This document shows, piece by piece, positions 49,009-62,800 of a DNA stretch of 64,000 nt. Under the pieces are notes generated by a model. It was given only the letters and a program-made list of their open reading frames with translations, was not told the DNA's origin and did no database searches. The DNA comes from Daphnia carinata. Its lineage: Eukaryota > Arthropoda > Branchiopoda > Diplostraca > Daphniidae. Position 1 is the first letter of the stretch. Each line of letters opens with the position of its first letter. The translations under genes and the position numbers were made by a program. The DNA is taken from positions 5,676,501 to 5,740,500 of the forward strand of contig NC_081331.1 in the NCBI RefSeq assembly GCF_022539665.2, given 5' to 3'.

Positions 49009-52000
49009 TCACACTTGCGTGACGTGATTGCTGGGGTAGTAGGATCTCCGTTTGGCTTCCCTTTCAGCTTTGGATGCACGGGACCTGTCGAAGCTCACGG
49101 AACGTTCTAATAAAAATAAAAAAACAAAAGGGACATTTTTAAAAAATCAAGATACGAACTGTTGATTATTTGGGACGGAAAGAAAAAAAAAAGTTGGGTC
49201 ATGAGAACTAGGAAAGTTTCAACAACAAAAAAAAAAAAAACGATGACAAGGAAGAATAATCTGTAACACAAATGGCCAAACCAAAGTTGGATCACTGAAG
49301 CGAGCCTTTTTTATTATTGACTTCTTTTTATGTACTTTTTTGGTCCCCTAATTTCATTTTTAAGAAAACGGTTTGTTCTTTGTGAAATAAAAAAAAAAAA
49401 AAGAGGAGCCGCATCTTCGTCATACTAACCTCGATAGGGAACCGGGACGGGAGGACTCTGTACTGCGGGTGGCGGAGTTGAAGACGTCACCTGAGCCGGA
49501 ACGGCGTTATAGTTTCCTAGGCTCTGAGGTTCGGCTGTTAATACTGCACTATTATTCAGCCCATTGTCTGAATGATCTGAAGTACTGCCGCCGGTCCCTG
49601 TCAATTTCACTTCGTGGTCAACCATCACTGCACACGCCAATCCAATCAAAGTTGCACATATCAGGAAAAAAAAAAAAGAAGAAGAAGAAAACACATAAAT
49701 ATGAAATACATAAAAAGAAAAAGGAAGGGACATGCAAATACGAGTGTGCATTGAAAAAAAAGGGACTGTTAAATTTTTAATATTGATGCGGTTTCATCGT
49801 TTCGCGTTTCCCTTTTTCCTCGTTTATAGTATCTTTACTGCGACACCCCCGAAAGAGAACGTGACGCACAAGCTTTGCATTTCAAACGTCTCAAATGACC
49901 CGTTTCTTAAAATCAGCAATCATAAAATACAAAAAAAAAAAATTGCATTTTTTACATCTCAATTCACGTATCTTGTCGCATGTGAAACGTACAACACTTT
50001 AACGTCGATTTTATCCGAAAGTGCCAAAACAAAATTCTTTTTTTGTCTTGCAAAAAAGCAAACTCGATTTTTATGTATTTTGACTAGCCCAAAGTTTATT
50101 ACGCAATTCTTTTTCGAAACCAAAATATTTTACGATTTCCCAGTTTTTTTTTCTTAGAAAATGGATACCATTGTCCTGCCAACATTTTAAGACAATTTGC
50201 AAAACAAAAAAGGAAATGCTTGGCGTGACTGAACTGTTGGAATGTTCCTCCCTTTAAAAAAAAAAACCGCTCATTTGCAACGTTGGCTATTAGCAACGTG
50301 ACCGTTCGACAGCACGACGTTTTCTAGTCACGGACAGTTAGACACGTGATGGAGTGTACAAGTAGAAGAGGAGAACACAAATAAAAAATCGAAAACAATT
50401 CACTTGTCCTAAGAGGCTTTCCCGAACGTGTGCCCAACGTGCAAAGCTGGTGATTTCTAGATTTCAAACGACAATCAACCGGTAAGAGTGGCCATTGTTT
50501 AGCATTTCGGAGGACTGTGACAGGCCGACAGTTCAGCAGAAGAAACCCACCGAGAGGGCAAAAAAAAAAAAAAAAAACTCACGTGATACAGAAGATGAAC
50601 GATTCAGCTGACTTTGATAGAGAAGCACTCTGTAGCACTAAAACGTGATAAAACTGATCTGATATCCTAAAGATTTTTTACGATGGTTTGATTGAGAAAA
50701 AAAAAAATCCTTGTTTTGGCTTTGTTTTTTTCGGGGGGGGGGGGGCGATTCTGCACATTAGCCAAGTTATTATAACCCATTAAAAGCGAAGAGAGGGGCG
50801 CAAATGCTTTTGCATTTTAGCGTTGAAAAGAAAAAGGAGGTACTTACGAGAGAATCGATTGGTTGGCTTATTGTTTTCCCTGGCTGCCAGACTCCGATCG
50901 CGATAAACCGATTGGACTGGAGCAGGTCGTTGTTGTTGTTGCGGCTGTTGTTGCTGAGCAACGGACACGGACGATGACGTGAAAGTTTCAGTCCTTCCTC
51001 GCTGGTCCATTAACAAAGTCTGGCGGCGTCCAATGGTTTCTTTGACGCAACACTAAGACGTGACAGATCGTTATTGACACTGACTGACGGCATGAACAGG
51101 TAAAACGAAAGAAGTAGAGACAAACCTGTAAATCGTCAAACCATCCGTTGAGATCCATAGACGTCTTGAGCAGAAGTCGGCCCTCTTTGGCTAGCGTTAA
51201 GCACACAATAGCTGTCCCCCTCTTGTCCAGCCATTGGACGGCAATCACCTCGGCCAAGTTCACCTGTTGGAAAAGACGAAAATGTCACCAAACAGGTTCC
51301 TCCAAAAAGCACATCCTTCGACTAACAAAAGAATTTTTCTTTTCTTTTCTCTTTGACAGTAAAAATTCCCAAGCCTTGTCTTTTCTTCTCCCCCCTTATT
51401 CCTATGTGTTCCTCCCCCCCCCCTTTATTTTGTGTGTACCTTTGGATGAGTAGCACATACAGCGATGACTATAGAAGAACAATAATAGTTAACTTGAATT
51501 GGAATCACAAAAAAAAAAAGAGGGGGAGAGAATGCGGAGGTCATTCCGGACGCCCTTAAAGCAAACACTCATTTCCCTCCCTTTTTCTTTTGCATCCGGA
51601 GGGTTGTTTTACGCTATATACAGCCTAAAACATGTTACGTGCTTGTAGGGAAAAAAAAAAATAAATAAAAGGTGAACCAAAAATATCGTCATGGTAACGT
51701 ATTCAAACGTCATCAAGAGATATTGGGAAAACATGTTCCCCTTACATAAATTAAAATAAATGACAGAGAGGGGGGCTACATAAGCATATTCACACACCAA
51801 TTTTAGTCTCTCATGTGTGTAATGGAGGATTTCACATAACGTGGAGCCGTCACTGAAGTCGTTCGCTCTTCTTTGAACTGTTTACGACACGCGCCGGACC
51901 TCTTGACGATGCTCCCCCCCCCCCTTTCCTTTTCAAAAACAAACTCTCCTCACATCCCAAATGGAATATATAATTCAGTTTGTTACACATACACACGAGT

Positions 52001-53627
52001 CGTTAAAAAGAAAACATAACAAGGAAGGTTCTTTTCGCGCTGATCGGTCTACAAATCCAAAGTTCAAGGCAGCTAGTGAATATACATACGTTATGTATAC
52101 GAGTTCACTAACGATCTGTTTTGTTTTTTTTTTTTGTTTCTCTACACGCGTGTCCATTTTCGGCAATACAAGCGATAGCAACTCGAGCGCATAGATATTC
52201 AAATTTTACCCTTTTTTTTCATCTTCTTCTGTCTGCCCACTTTTTTTTTTTGTGTGTGTTTTTTTCGGGGGTTTCAATTACTCAAAAAAAAAAAAAAAAA
52301 AAAAGGGCCACTCTTACTTTTTTTTTTTTTTTTTTCGAGTGGTCCGCTAATGTATTCCTAGTTCTTTTCTCTTATGTATAAATAAAATGTATATGTAATT
52401 TATTTTTTTTTTTTTTTAGTACTGTTCCGTGCATACCTTGAACAAGAAGTTGCCCATTTGAGTCAAACTTGCTTCGGAGCCTTTCTTGAAACAGTGCAAG
52501 TAGTTTCGGGTCAGGATACAAAAGCGTTCTAGGAAAAAAAACAAAAGACAGAGTAGAACGATTATTCAAATGATGAACGACGAAACATGTATTTTTGGAC
52601 AACACTGTATTTTAAATACGCAAAATAGTTTACCGTGGTAGCGGGAGAAAATGCGATCGCGCATGACCCATAGAAGTCCCTTGCGCACCATCGAAGATTC
52701 CTGTTAAAAAAAAAAAAAAAAAAAAATTTTAATCAATTAAAAGAGCTACGGAAGATGCACGTCCCATAAATAACATGTTTAAAAAAAAAAACGGTTTGAT
52801 ATGGTAAATATTACGAACACGAGAGAGAGAGTCAAGGGCGCCCATTTCTTTTCAGAGATGATGGCCCTTTTTGAAACGAGCGCCACTGAGCCAGGTCGCG
52901 ATTAAGTTCAGCACCGGTTTGATCCCGACCGGTTTAGCATTATGTCCCTATTGTTGTGTATGCGTTTTGCTTTGATAATTTACCACCGTTCGCAGCGTAC
53001 ACCAAATAGGAACTAATAAGCGGGTAACCACAGATATCAATTTAAAAAGGTAAAAATCTTGTTTTCTACCTCTCTCTCTTTTGACTATAATTTTCTTGCA
53101 GGCTTTTAGGTTAAAAAGCATCTATAAAAAGCACGAAAAAAAAAAAGAAAGAAAGAAAACAGCAAGAGATTTCAGGAAAGTGGTAGGGGGCACTTCTTCG
53201 CGCGGCCGCAATTAATGAGCGTGTGGCTCTCTTCGTGCGCTCCTTTTCCAGCAATCTGATATAATGTGTAGACGTTCGTTTAACAACGACGTGGAAAAGC
53301 CAACGATCGATGGCTGATTGTCGTCCATCTTTTTCCCAAACAAGGGCGTGTTTCTTCATGCTCCACGTCACCCGATGCATTCGCAAAACCAAAAGTACAC
53401 ACAAGATGCGTTCACGAGTGAAAGTCCTATTAATGTTTGTCTGCGTGTGGAGTATTTTATAATACACGCAACCACAAAATAAGAGATTCAAAGCCTCACC
53501 GTATCGCCCGTTTTTTAGTGATCCTCGAGTTTGGAAAGAAAAAAAAAATGAAAGTTGGGAACAAGCGAATCGAAAAAAAAAAATCCTTTCGCGTGATATG
53601 CCCAACGTGATCCGACATTTGAAAAGA

Positions 53628-53658
<31 letters not shown>

Positions 53659-56600
53659 GCCTTTTCAACAGGATATGTGTGCGTATACAACAGGATAATA
53701 ATAATCATCTATCGCCGGAGATTGTGCACGGTTGACGTGAAACGAGCGTGACTTTGAGAGACTTGACACGAAATTGGACAGAATGAAATCCACTTCATCT
53801 TGGCGAGATGTTCACACTCACTGGTAGATCAAAACTCCTCCTCTTTAAAAACACAAAAGAAAAAGAAAAGATTTTTTTTTTTTTGCTTTTTGTGTTGGCC
53901 CTTTCGTGAAAATGGGAAGGGACGTAACAGTTCATCATCTCTAGTGCGTGTGGTGCGATTAGCCAATCAACAAACCTCTGAATGCGTGCAGACGCCAACA
54001 GTCGCGCTATCTTTTTCATAATCATTAACACATCTTTTTTTTTTTTTTTTTCTTTTTTCCCCACTCTACTGGTAGGGGAAAAAATCCTCCGCAGGGGCCT
54101 CCATGTTGCGCAATTACGCCAGTCTACGAGAAGAATAAATCTTCATTTTCAGCTCGACGTAGTATATAGAGAGGGTGTAAAAAAAAAAGGCGAGTTGGAT
54201 GTTCAAAATAAAATATAAAAAAAAAAAAAAAAACTACACCCTAAAAATATCCCGCAGTTAGCGAGGGCTGGAACCTGAGCCTTTTTACTCCTCTACAGGA
54301 TTTATTTTTGCTGCTCAATGCCCCCTAAGAGGTATTGTTGTTTGATTGTAGCATTTCAGGGTTTGTAAATCGTGGGGGCTAGGGGGGTACCAGATCAGAA
54401 AGAGAAAACCGGAAAAGTGTGGCTTTCCCCCGTGCGCTTCACGTGAAAAATAACGAAGCAGAAATTCCTTTTTTCTAATGAAAAAAAAAAAAATGTGAAA
54501 ACAATTGGAGAACAAAAAAAAAATGAAATCCTGGAAGCTGCTTAGATGGAAATTTTCTTTTGGAATCCGCTATCGCGGTGTGTGCGCTTTATAATAACGC
54601 AAACCGCAACACAAACAATTGGGAGAGTTCCAAATCGACCAGCATTGAAACCGTGTCGAATGTTTCCCTTTTTTTTTTTAAACTCGGTAAAGAATAAAAT
54701 AATTCTTTTTTATAAATGTGATCAACACGGAGAGCTAGCCAATTGTCTTGCATTTCTCTTGCGCTGTGCTTTTTTTTTTTTTTTTTCAGTAAGGTCAATG
54801 TTATTATGACGGCCATAATTCTCGCTCTCTCCCAAGTTTGGTGTTTTGAATAATTCAGTGCGGGAATAAAGAGAGACTTTACACGAAACGATACGCAACA
54901 CGAAGGAAAAAGGCTGGAAATCGATTGGAACATGCCTCATAAAGCTCTTAAATCGAATCCTTCAACTTTCAAACAAAAAAAAATAAAATAAAATAAGGAG
55001 AACGAGAATGAAAGCGAACAGCGGGTGGGTCGACGATGTATATATCTTTCACTACGGAATGCTTCTTTTTTTTTTCAACTCTCCCAAGGTTAGAAACCCT
55101 CTTCTTTTATTTTTGTTTTCAAAAACAAAAAAAAAATGATAAGACCTTATATGGTGAGGCTGATAAAGTAGCGGCTGGAACTGACGCTGCGCGCGCGCTG
55201 GTTTTTTTTTTAAAAGTATGTCCCTCTTTGCTTTTTCCAGTTCAAATAATCAAATAAAAAATAGTGGGGGGGGGGATGCCCATTGAAACAATCATCATCG
55301 ACGGTGTGCATTTGTATAGTTTCCATAGTCACGGGCATGGCCGTAGTGCGTCCATAAATATTAGAGTGCGCCAATTGGCTTTGCACGCGGCTCTTATGCG
55401 TGCAAGTCTACATATCGACGTCACTAGTGTTTCCGCGTCCATGGCAACTACGGGCCACACAGACGACATAACAAAAAGGAAAGAGCAATAAAAGAAAATA
55501 AGAAGAGAAAAAAAAAAAGGGAGAAAATTATATTTTTGTAGGTTTCCGTCGTTGTTGTCGTCGACCCTCTCAAATGCCACCCCGTGGGTTTTACGTTTCC
55601 CAACAAAATCCATTGGCTTTAACCGACATTTTCTTCTTGTTTTGGGCACACCGTAAAGCATTGGCCTTTTCCAGGAGAAACATTAAAATCTTTTTTTTTT
55701 TTTTTTTTGATTTCATAACATCGCAGCCACGTTTGCATTTTGCGGTAGGTCGTGAGTGAGAGGACAGTCCTCTCGCCACCATTAAAGCCTTTTGTTGTGG
55801 CTGATTCACGCTGCTCGGGGTAGATAATCGATTCAAACATTTCAGCGCTCTGTTCACTGTGTAACCGGTAGAAAACAAAATGAAGAACGGGCGGGACCGT
55901 GAGTTTAAAAAATAAAACACCCAACACCTGGGCTCTCTCTCTCCCCATACACAACCCTCTAAAAATAAAAATAGAGAGCGTATCAGTTTTCTTATTTCTA
56001 TTTTGTTTTTAATGACGGGCGCAACCGGATCGAGACGTGCCAAACGTGCGACTTTCTTCCTCCAAGAAATCCTTTTGTTCTTTCAAGATGAACGATGGGA
56101 TACGACAACCCCCCTCCCCCACTTTCTTTATGAACTCGCCTACATGTGTACTACACTTAATAAATTCTTATCGCGTTCTAACGGTATGAAAAAAAATATA
56201 TATACATTATTGCATGTGTTTGTGCTATACGTTGAGTAACCATCTGGCCTTACCCCATTTTTAAAACCCCCATTCCCTAAATTGGGGTTTGTTTCAGGGG
56301 GTAGGTAACGAAGAGCCCCCTACACCATCCAAAAAAAAAAAAAAAAAAAAAAAAAAAAGAAAAAGGGCAGAGTAAAACATACCTCTGGTTTGGAGTTGAT
56401 TTCACGGTGTTGGGGTTCGGTGGTGTTGGCTGTAGGCGACGGAAGGAAGGTCCACTCGGTTTTGACAGCATTCGGTCCCGTACTGGTGGGCACTGGAGCA
56501 CCAGCAGCTGCGGGTTTCCGGCTCGCATGAACTTCCGCCGACGTTTTGCCAGTCGATCCGGCCGATGATGAAGATGACGATGGGAAACCACGTGCGTTTG

Positions 56601-57435
56601 TTGCTGATCCACGTCCGGAACCGTGTCGCACCATGGGCGCGTTAGCCGCTTGGCCCGGATGAGCGTGTTGTTGCGAGCTCATGCAGCCATCGGCGCCCAT
56701 TTCCGGCTGGATCACATAACCCTGGATGATCTTGTAATCGTTCGATTGATTCTGATTGATGGCTTGATACAAATCCATGACTGGATGAATCAATCCAGTC
56801 TGATCTCCAGTTTTCACGTTAGCCACCACTCCGCTGTCCCGTTCAGCCGTCGAATGGGCCGAAGATCCGTCTGGATTTCCGTATTCGGACCTGTCTTGAA
56901 TCTGTAAGTCAACGACGTTCGTGGCTGGAGGTAAGGCGGTGGCCGTCAGATCGATCGGTTGGTGCTGAGCTGCTAACGCAGCCCGGACCGGAGTCGGGTG
57001 ATGGATGCGGATGTAGTCCACACCTTTCGCCATGGTGCCTCCATTCTGATGGCGATTAGACGAGCTGTGATCACGACGTTCTCTCGTTCCGGCCAACGCA
57101 GCCGCGTTCAAGTTAGACACGCTCCTTTGTCGCAGTCTGGAACGCGAGACGGCTTTCAGTTCCCCATTGGCGTTGATCAACGTCTCCGGATCGACGTAGA
57201 TGTTCTCTTTAACAGTGGGCACAGTGGGCACTTGCATGGGCAATTCGCTCGTAAAAGACCACGAATTACGAACAGATGAAGTGCCACCTCCAGCCGATGC
57301 GCTCTTGCCGCTCCTCTTCGTCTTACTGCTGTTGTTATTGCTGTGCCGTTCGGCCTCTTGTTGCTTCTGTCGCCGGAAGACGCCTCCCGGTGGTTGGACA
57401 ACAGTGTCACTCGGTCCGTTGTTATTCAACAACAT
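49009..57435 (-). CDS. PH-domain protein with disordered flanks and PDZ-ligand-like C terminus
   Basis: Seven exons in phase (56383-57435, 52634-52700, 52437-52528, 51126-51263, 50848-51052, 49430-49627, 49009-49106) encode about 616 residues. The first exon gives 351 residues of low-complexity Ser/Asn/Gln-rich sequence. Four small exons then build a pleckstrin-homology domain (about residues 356-450): GLLWVMRDRIFSRYHERFCI, then LTRNYLHCFKKGSEASLTQM, then NLAEVIAVQWLDKRG, ending in the conserved tryptophan helix LNGWFDDLQ. PH domains bind phosphoinositides or proteins at membranes. The tail is disordered, with a glutamine run and proline-rich parts, and ends in VTQV, which fits a class I PDZ ligand (T at -2, V at 0). 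I do not recognise the ortholog. The 3.7-kb second intron (from the 5' end) is exceptional in this otherwise compact locus. The first ATG opens a long exon, but upstream non-coding exons are possible. Confidence 0.83.
52701..56382. other. 3.7-kb intron of the PH-domain gene
   Basis: Low-complexity DNA with many A and T runs (for example 53636-53658, 56333-56358). No exon with protein character on either strand is visible. The size suggests intronic regulatory elements or alternative first exons, but neither can be shown from the sequence. Confidence 0.5.
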
Positions 57436-57677
57436 GTTGATTTTTATATTCTATTTATCAATTCGTAATGTAACGAGTGTGTTTTTCCAGTTCGCTAACT
57501 CCGGAAGGACACACACACTTGAGAGATAAGGGGAGAAGATATCAAGTGGGGAATATACGTTTGAAAGGGGAGGGGGAAAGAAATGAAATAAAAAAAAATA
57601 GCAAGTATACCTTGGGTTTTCTTTCTGATGGGCATGTGCCGAAATATCTTTCATGTGTCACTCACTTCTCGGATAAT

Positions 57678-57695
57678 TGTGTGTGTGTGTGTGTG
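57678..57695. repeat. GT dinucleotide microsatellite
   Basis: Perfect (GT)n run of about nine units. Simple-sequence DNA. Confidence 0.85.
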
Positions 57696-58439
57696 TTTTG
57701 AAAACGAGTACGAAAAAAGAGAAAGAAAACAAATCCCAACAGTCGACTGAACATTGACGAGTTCCAAAAGGGAAGAACAAAAAAATTGGGAGAATAAAAG
57801 AAAATTGAATAAACAAGGCGGATGTTTGACAAGAGCAAAAAAAAAAAGAAAAAAAGATGGTGGGTCTTGAAAACCAGTCACACACTGAGGATAAGATTAC
57901 ACACACACATATGGACGACACTGGCCTCACAATACGAAATGTTTGTCCTTGTTCTGGTGCAGCAGCAGCAACACTTTGAGATGACTTGAACGAATATGTC
58001 CACGATGGAATTCAGGAGAAATAAAGGGGGCGTTTTTCTGTCACAAAAAGAACACTGTCAGCCACCTGTTGGGTGTAGCAAAACGTCCACCCCAAAAAAC
58101 GAAAATGTTTTCGTATATATATATTCATAAATCAATTCGATTTGTCAATAGATAACTTGACAAACGCAACAATTTTCGACGTGTACGACGAAAACAGATT
58201 CACTTTGGAAAATGAAATCGAAACTTTTAGAACAACGTAGAACTACAGACAAACGAGGTCCGTACTGGACCAGCGTCAGGCTGCGACTGAGCACTCGGGG
58301 CGCACTGAACTTTGCTTTTGGGCTCTGCCAACTTCCAAGTAAAAGTCCCTCCCACTCCGTCCCGTAAGGCTCCCCATTTTCTTTTTCTATCCGCTTGTGT
58401 CGCATGTGTAGTATCCACAGTGAAAGAACGGCATTGACG

Positions 58440-58459
58440 GGGGGGGGGGGGGGGGGGGA
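58440..58459. repeat. Poly-G homopolymer of about 20 bases
   Basis: An uninterrupted G run between AT-rich flanks. Length in the assembly may be unreliable. Confidence 0.85.
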
Positions 58460-59749
58460 CGAAGGAAAAAATAAAATAAAAAGGGAAATCAACAAAGATT
58501 TTTGTTTGAGTCATTCTCGAAAATACTATTACACAGGAGACTGAATGAAACCTACGCAAAACACCCGCACAAGATTCGTGTTTTTTACGATCTATTACAT
58601 CAGGTATTTGTTGGCCGTTTGGCCAACGCAATAAGTCGTCTGCATTTGCATAATATTCTGCGCACAGCATAGCTAAACAGTTTTAGGTTCTATAAAAGAG
58701 AGACTAGCGTGCGCGGTGCCAAATCTATTCGAACGTTTTGCAACCATCAAAGGGTCTTGAAGAGATAGCTGATCTATCGTGTTGAATGCGTTCCCATCAC
58801 TGACTTTTTAAGAAAAGTAGGCTAATCACTAAATCGTATTCAACAATGTTTTTTTGTTTTGTTTTTTTTTCTTTCTCAGAATTGAATGAGCTCCTGGTGC
58901 AGTAGGTAAAAGAGGCGGAGGAGGTTTGGCCAGTGTAGGCGAAATGCGCCAAGGTTTGCGGTAGCTAATCTTCACTTTCGCTATTCTTTAAATAAAAACA
59001 TTTTTTTACTTTCCACATTTTGAATATATAATGAGTTAGAAACCAAAAAAAATTGAAGAGATATCAAAGAGTTCATGAGAGAAGCGAGGGTCTTTGTGTG
59101 GGCCTTCGAATGTTGTTTGCCCTCTGAGCCTAAATGTATGTGTGTTGCCTCTTCTAACGATTGTCTTTTGGCGTCAGCAAGAGAACGCAGCTGTCTTAAC
59201 AGCTTTTAATAACACACGCAATAGAGGCGTGCACACGCTGCAGCAATTGAGGGGTGAAAATTTGGTCGGGTCCCTGCTGCAGCAGCGAAAGAAAAATGAC
59301 ACACACACATCCTCCTCCGACGTCTTTCAATTGCCTTGAAAATTGGGCGAATGGAGACAGACGTTTGTGTCCTCAAGGCTTTACAGTTGTAGTATAGCAG
59401 TACATCATAATCATGCAATCTCATCGTACATGATCAACCCCGACGAGCAATTGATGAACACCCAAGGTCTCTCTCTAAACATTCCTCCGTGCCACCCCGC
59501 CTTCCCCTCCCACACAAACACATTTATGTGTATGTATATACAGTGGACGATAAGAAACATGTTTGCGCTCTACGTGATAATATTATATGGCCGAGCGTCT
59601 CAATTTACGTGATACGCTAGAGGGGATTTTGAGATGCGTAAAATCCTTTTTTTTTTTTTGCTTTATACTCTTGTGTCAGACATATTGTCAATGCTGCCAT
59701 TTTCTATACGTACAATTGATGTATCGTTGTGCGTATTGGATTATTTCAG

Positions 59750-59844
59750 ATCCTATTCATTTGGGTTCCCCACCCCGTATTAGCGATGATCTCATTAGAT
59801 TAGAAAACGTTTCTCGAAGATTGCAAGAGTCCAATTTCGTTGCT
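59750..59844 (+). CDS. Possible isolated exon, unrecognised
   Basis: A good acceptor (GGATTATTTCAG) is followed by 95 nt that are open in phase 2 and by a donor GTAAAT. The peptide (PIHLGSPPRISDDLIRLENV and onward) has ordinary coding character with few low-complexity residues. I recognise no family, and no neighbouring exons could be linked, so confidence is low. Confidence 0.28.
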
Positions 59845-62800
59845 GTAAATGGGGGGGGGACCGATCCACGAGGGGACCATTTGGGTTGTACGTGTAATGT
59901 TGAACGTATCGATACGCCATGGACCTTCCTCCGTATTATTATTTCTTATCTTAAGTGGAAATTTGGGTTCGATACAGAGCCATTGCGAACTGATTTTTCA
60001 TGTACGAATAGCTTCATGTTTAAAGAGATTGACGATGATCCCATAACGTTGTGACAGATATACGCACGTTAGACACTGGTGCCTGCATCTAATTCCTGTT
60101 CCAATACATGTTTCTCTCTCTCGTAATGACTTTTCCTTTTTTTTTTTTGCTTACCACTCTAGCTTAGTGCCTGTCCATTTTTTTTTTTTTTGGGGGGGGG
60201 GGAAGTCTTCCCTATTAGAAAATGTCCGAGAAAGAAAGATGTTGGCAGGATGGCGATAAATCAAAGCGGCCATTTATTTCTTCCTTCTTTTTTTTTTTTT
60301 TTTTTGAGGGGTTTCGTTTATTTGTCAGTGCAAGTAGGAAAAAAAAAGGTGGGTCGTTGGCTGTATGTGAATATACAACATCAGAGTGATGGTCCCCGAG
60401 GTTCCCTTTGAAAATATGCTTGTTGCTGGGGTCTCTTACGCCGATGAGGACATGAATAATGGACGCTTAATGGAGACAGATAAATACGCCGCCATTCCTT
60501 TTTCTTTAGCCACACATATCGGAAAAGGCGGAACATGTCCAATCTAATAACAATAAATATTGAAGCGGCAACAATGAGCGAAATGGCCCCGTGTTCCTAT
60601 AGACACTGAATCAAAAAATCATTGACTAATGAAGAATTCAGCCGGACCGCGCTGCGCATCTCGCTGATGATGTCGTTGAATTCCCGAGATTTTTTTTTTT
60701 TTTCTTTTTCAAAAAGAATTTTTATTTTTTGTTTTGTATTTAAGTTAGGAAGAAAAAAAAAAAAACGTATGACGAATGATGGGGGGGAGCAGGTTTCCCT
60801 GTCGTTTCGTGATTGGTTCCATGATTAGAATATTAGACATGGCCTTGCCGTCGGTGGGTCGATCCATGACAGATAACATATCATCCAGCCGACGTCTTCC
60901 ACACAGCTTGCGACATCCATTCTTTATCCGTCCCCATGAAAAAGAAAGTATAGATGTCATATGATTTAAACATTTTTCTGGTGTACATACAAGTTTTAAA
61001 AAAACGTGCCAAATTGTTCGTGCAATTGTCTTTTTCGTGATCAACGCTCGAGAAACATCAACTAGAAAGTTGTTTTGCTTCATGACTTGTGAAAAACAAA
61101 AAAAAAAAATAATGAACAAAAATCAAGAACATACCGAAAGGTGGTCCCATTCTCTCGCGTGTTCTTTTCAAATTCCTTTTTCTTGAAAGAAGAATTTCTA
61201 TAGCAGCGGGAAAGGCCAAAAACGAGGTGGTAGAGTGATGGTGGGGCGGAGGCGAAAGACCGACGACGACGTCGTGACGCACGATAAATGCCCTGCTGGC
61301 CTTGTCTCAGCCACGGGACTATCCATCTGGGGATGGTACAACTGCAGCAGGTCATTTGTTTTTTTTGTTTTTTTTTCATGGCTGTACAACTGTTGCTAAT
61401 GCACGTTGTACATTTCTTCTTCCCAGACTAGAAAAGAATTTGTTCCTCCCTTTTTCTTCCATCTCTGAAAAAAAAAAATGTCTTCTTTAAAACTCCGATG
61501 CATAATTGGTTCAAAACTCTGTTTCGGCCTGATTGCAGCTCATTCACATCTATTGCCCTCGACCATTTTATATTTTTAGTCCCGTGTTCTTTAGAACGGT
61601 AGCAATCTCAAATAGGTTATTCGTCCCCCCTCCCCCTTCCAACCATGTCTATGCATGTCCAATCATGCCCGTGACCTTTAACGATCTCGTCAGCAGCATC
61701 AAAATAAGCGTAGAATACAAGACAGCAGCACAGGTATGATGGGCCCTCTGACACAGGTAGTTTAGACCCGTCATCTTACCTTTTTTTCGGAGAAAGAAGC
61801 AACTGATGTGACTCTCATGTCCAATGGTCCGTCACTAAAAAAGAATAGAGAACCGTCGAATGTCTCGTCACGTCTCGTCACATTCTCTTTCAACTTCGAG
61901 CCCGTCGATGAAAACCCACCGACTTGAAAAGAAAAAACAAAAAAAGAGGGAAAAGATACACAAGGAAAAGTCAGCACCACAGAAAAAAGCCATGTCCCTC
62001 TTGTTTCTATCGGTGTATAATGGCAGTCGAGCATGACAACGGCCTTCCATATAATGAAATAGCCTCCCCCCCTCTACGATGCAACGACCTTTTTTGGATT
62101 TTTTTTTTCTTTTTTAATTCAGTAAATATGGGTACGATGGTAACACATCTTTCCGTTGTATTGCTTCATGGACGTCCTATTGCGGTTTGGGGTCAATTTA
62201 AAAGAAAAAAAAAAAAATGGCGTTCCTTTCTGTATAATACCGCAATGGACGATCATAGCCTTTTGGTCCGGATGAAAAATGAAACTGTACTGGACTTGCA
62301 ACAAGCGAAAAAAAAAAAGAAGCAAGTGTCTTTGGTTAGAGGGCAGGTTAGAGGCGGAAAGAAAAAAACAAAAGACTTCTTCTTCTTTAAAAAGGGATGT
62401 ATATAACCATGGACAACAGCTGCTGCCGGCCGTGGAACGCTTTTTTCCCACGCTGCTGTTGTGTGTGTTACTGCTCCTCTTTCTTTCCCTCTCGCCACAA
62501 GTAAGAAGACGAGTGTGTGTATATATATATATGTGTGTTTTTATTATTACCGAGCACAGCAAGAGTCTAGAAAAACCACCCTCTTACTTGGATAAATATA
62601 TTTTTTCTTCTGTGTGTGCCTCTCCCACAAAGACTTCCTCCTCTTCTTCTTTCTCTAACTGCACCATTAAATATTATACTAATTCCATAGCAGCCGACTC
62701 TGTTTAGTACAGACGATTAACAGCTCTCTGCCCTCTTTCTTCTATACGGTCTATATCTTTTCAAGGAGTTGATTAGCGCCACAGTCCTCAGGCGTTCCAG

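Noticed and set aside
57651-57930. Minus-strand frames rich in Phe and His-Thr repeats
   Set aside because: Produced by GT/T-run low-complexity DNA.
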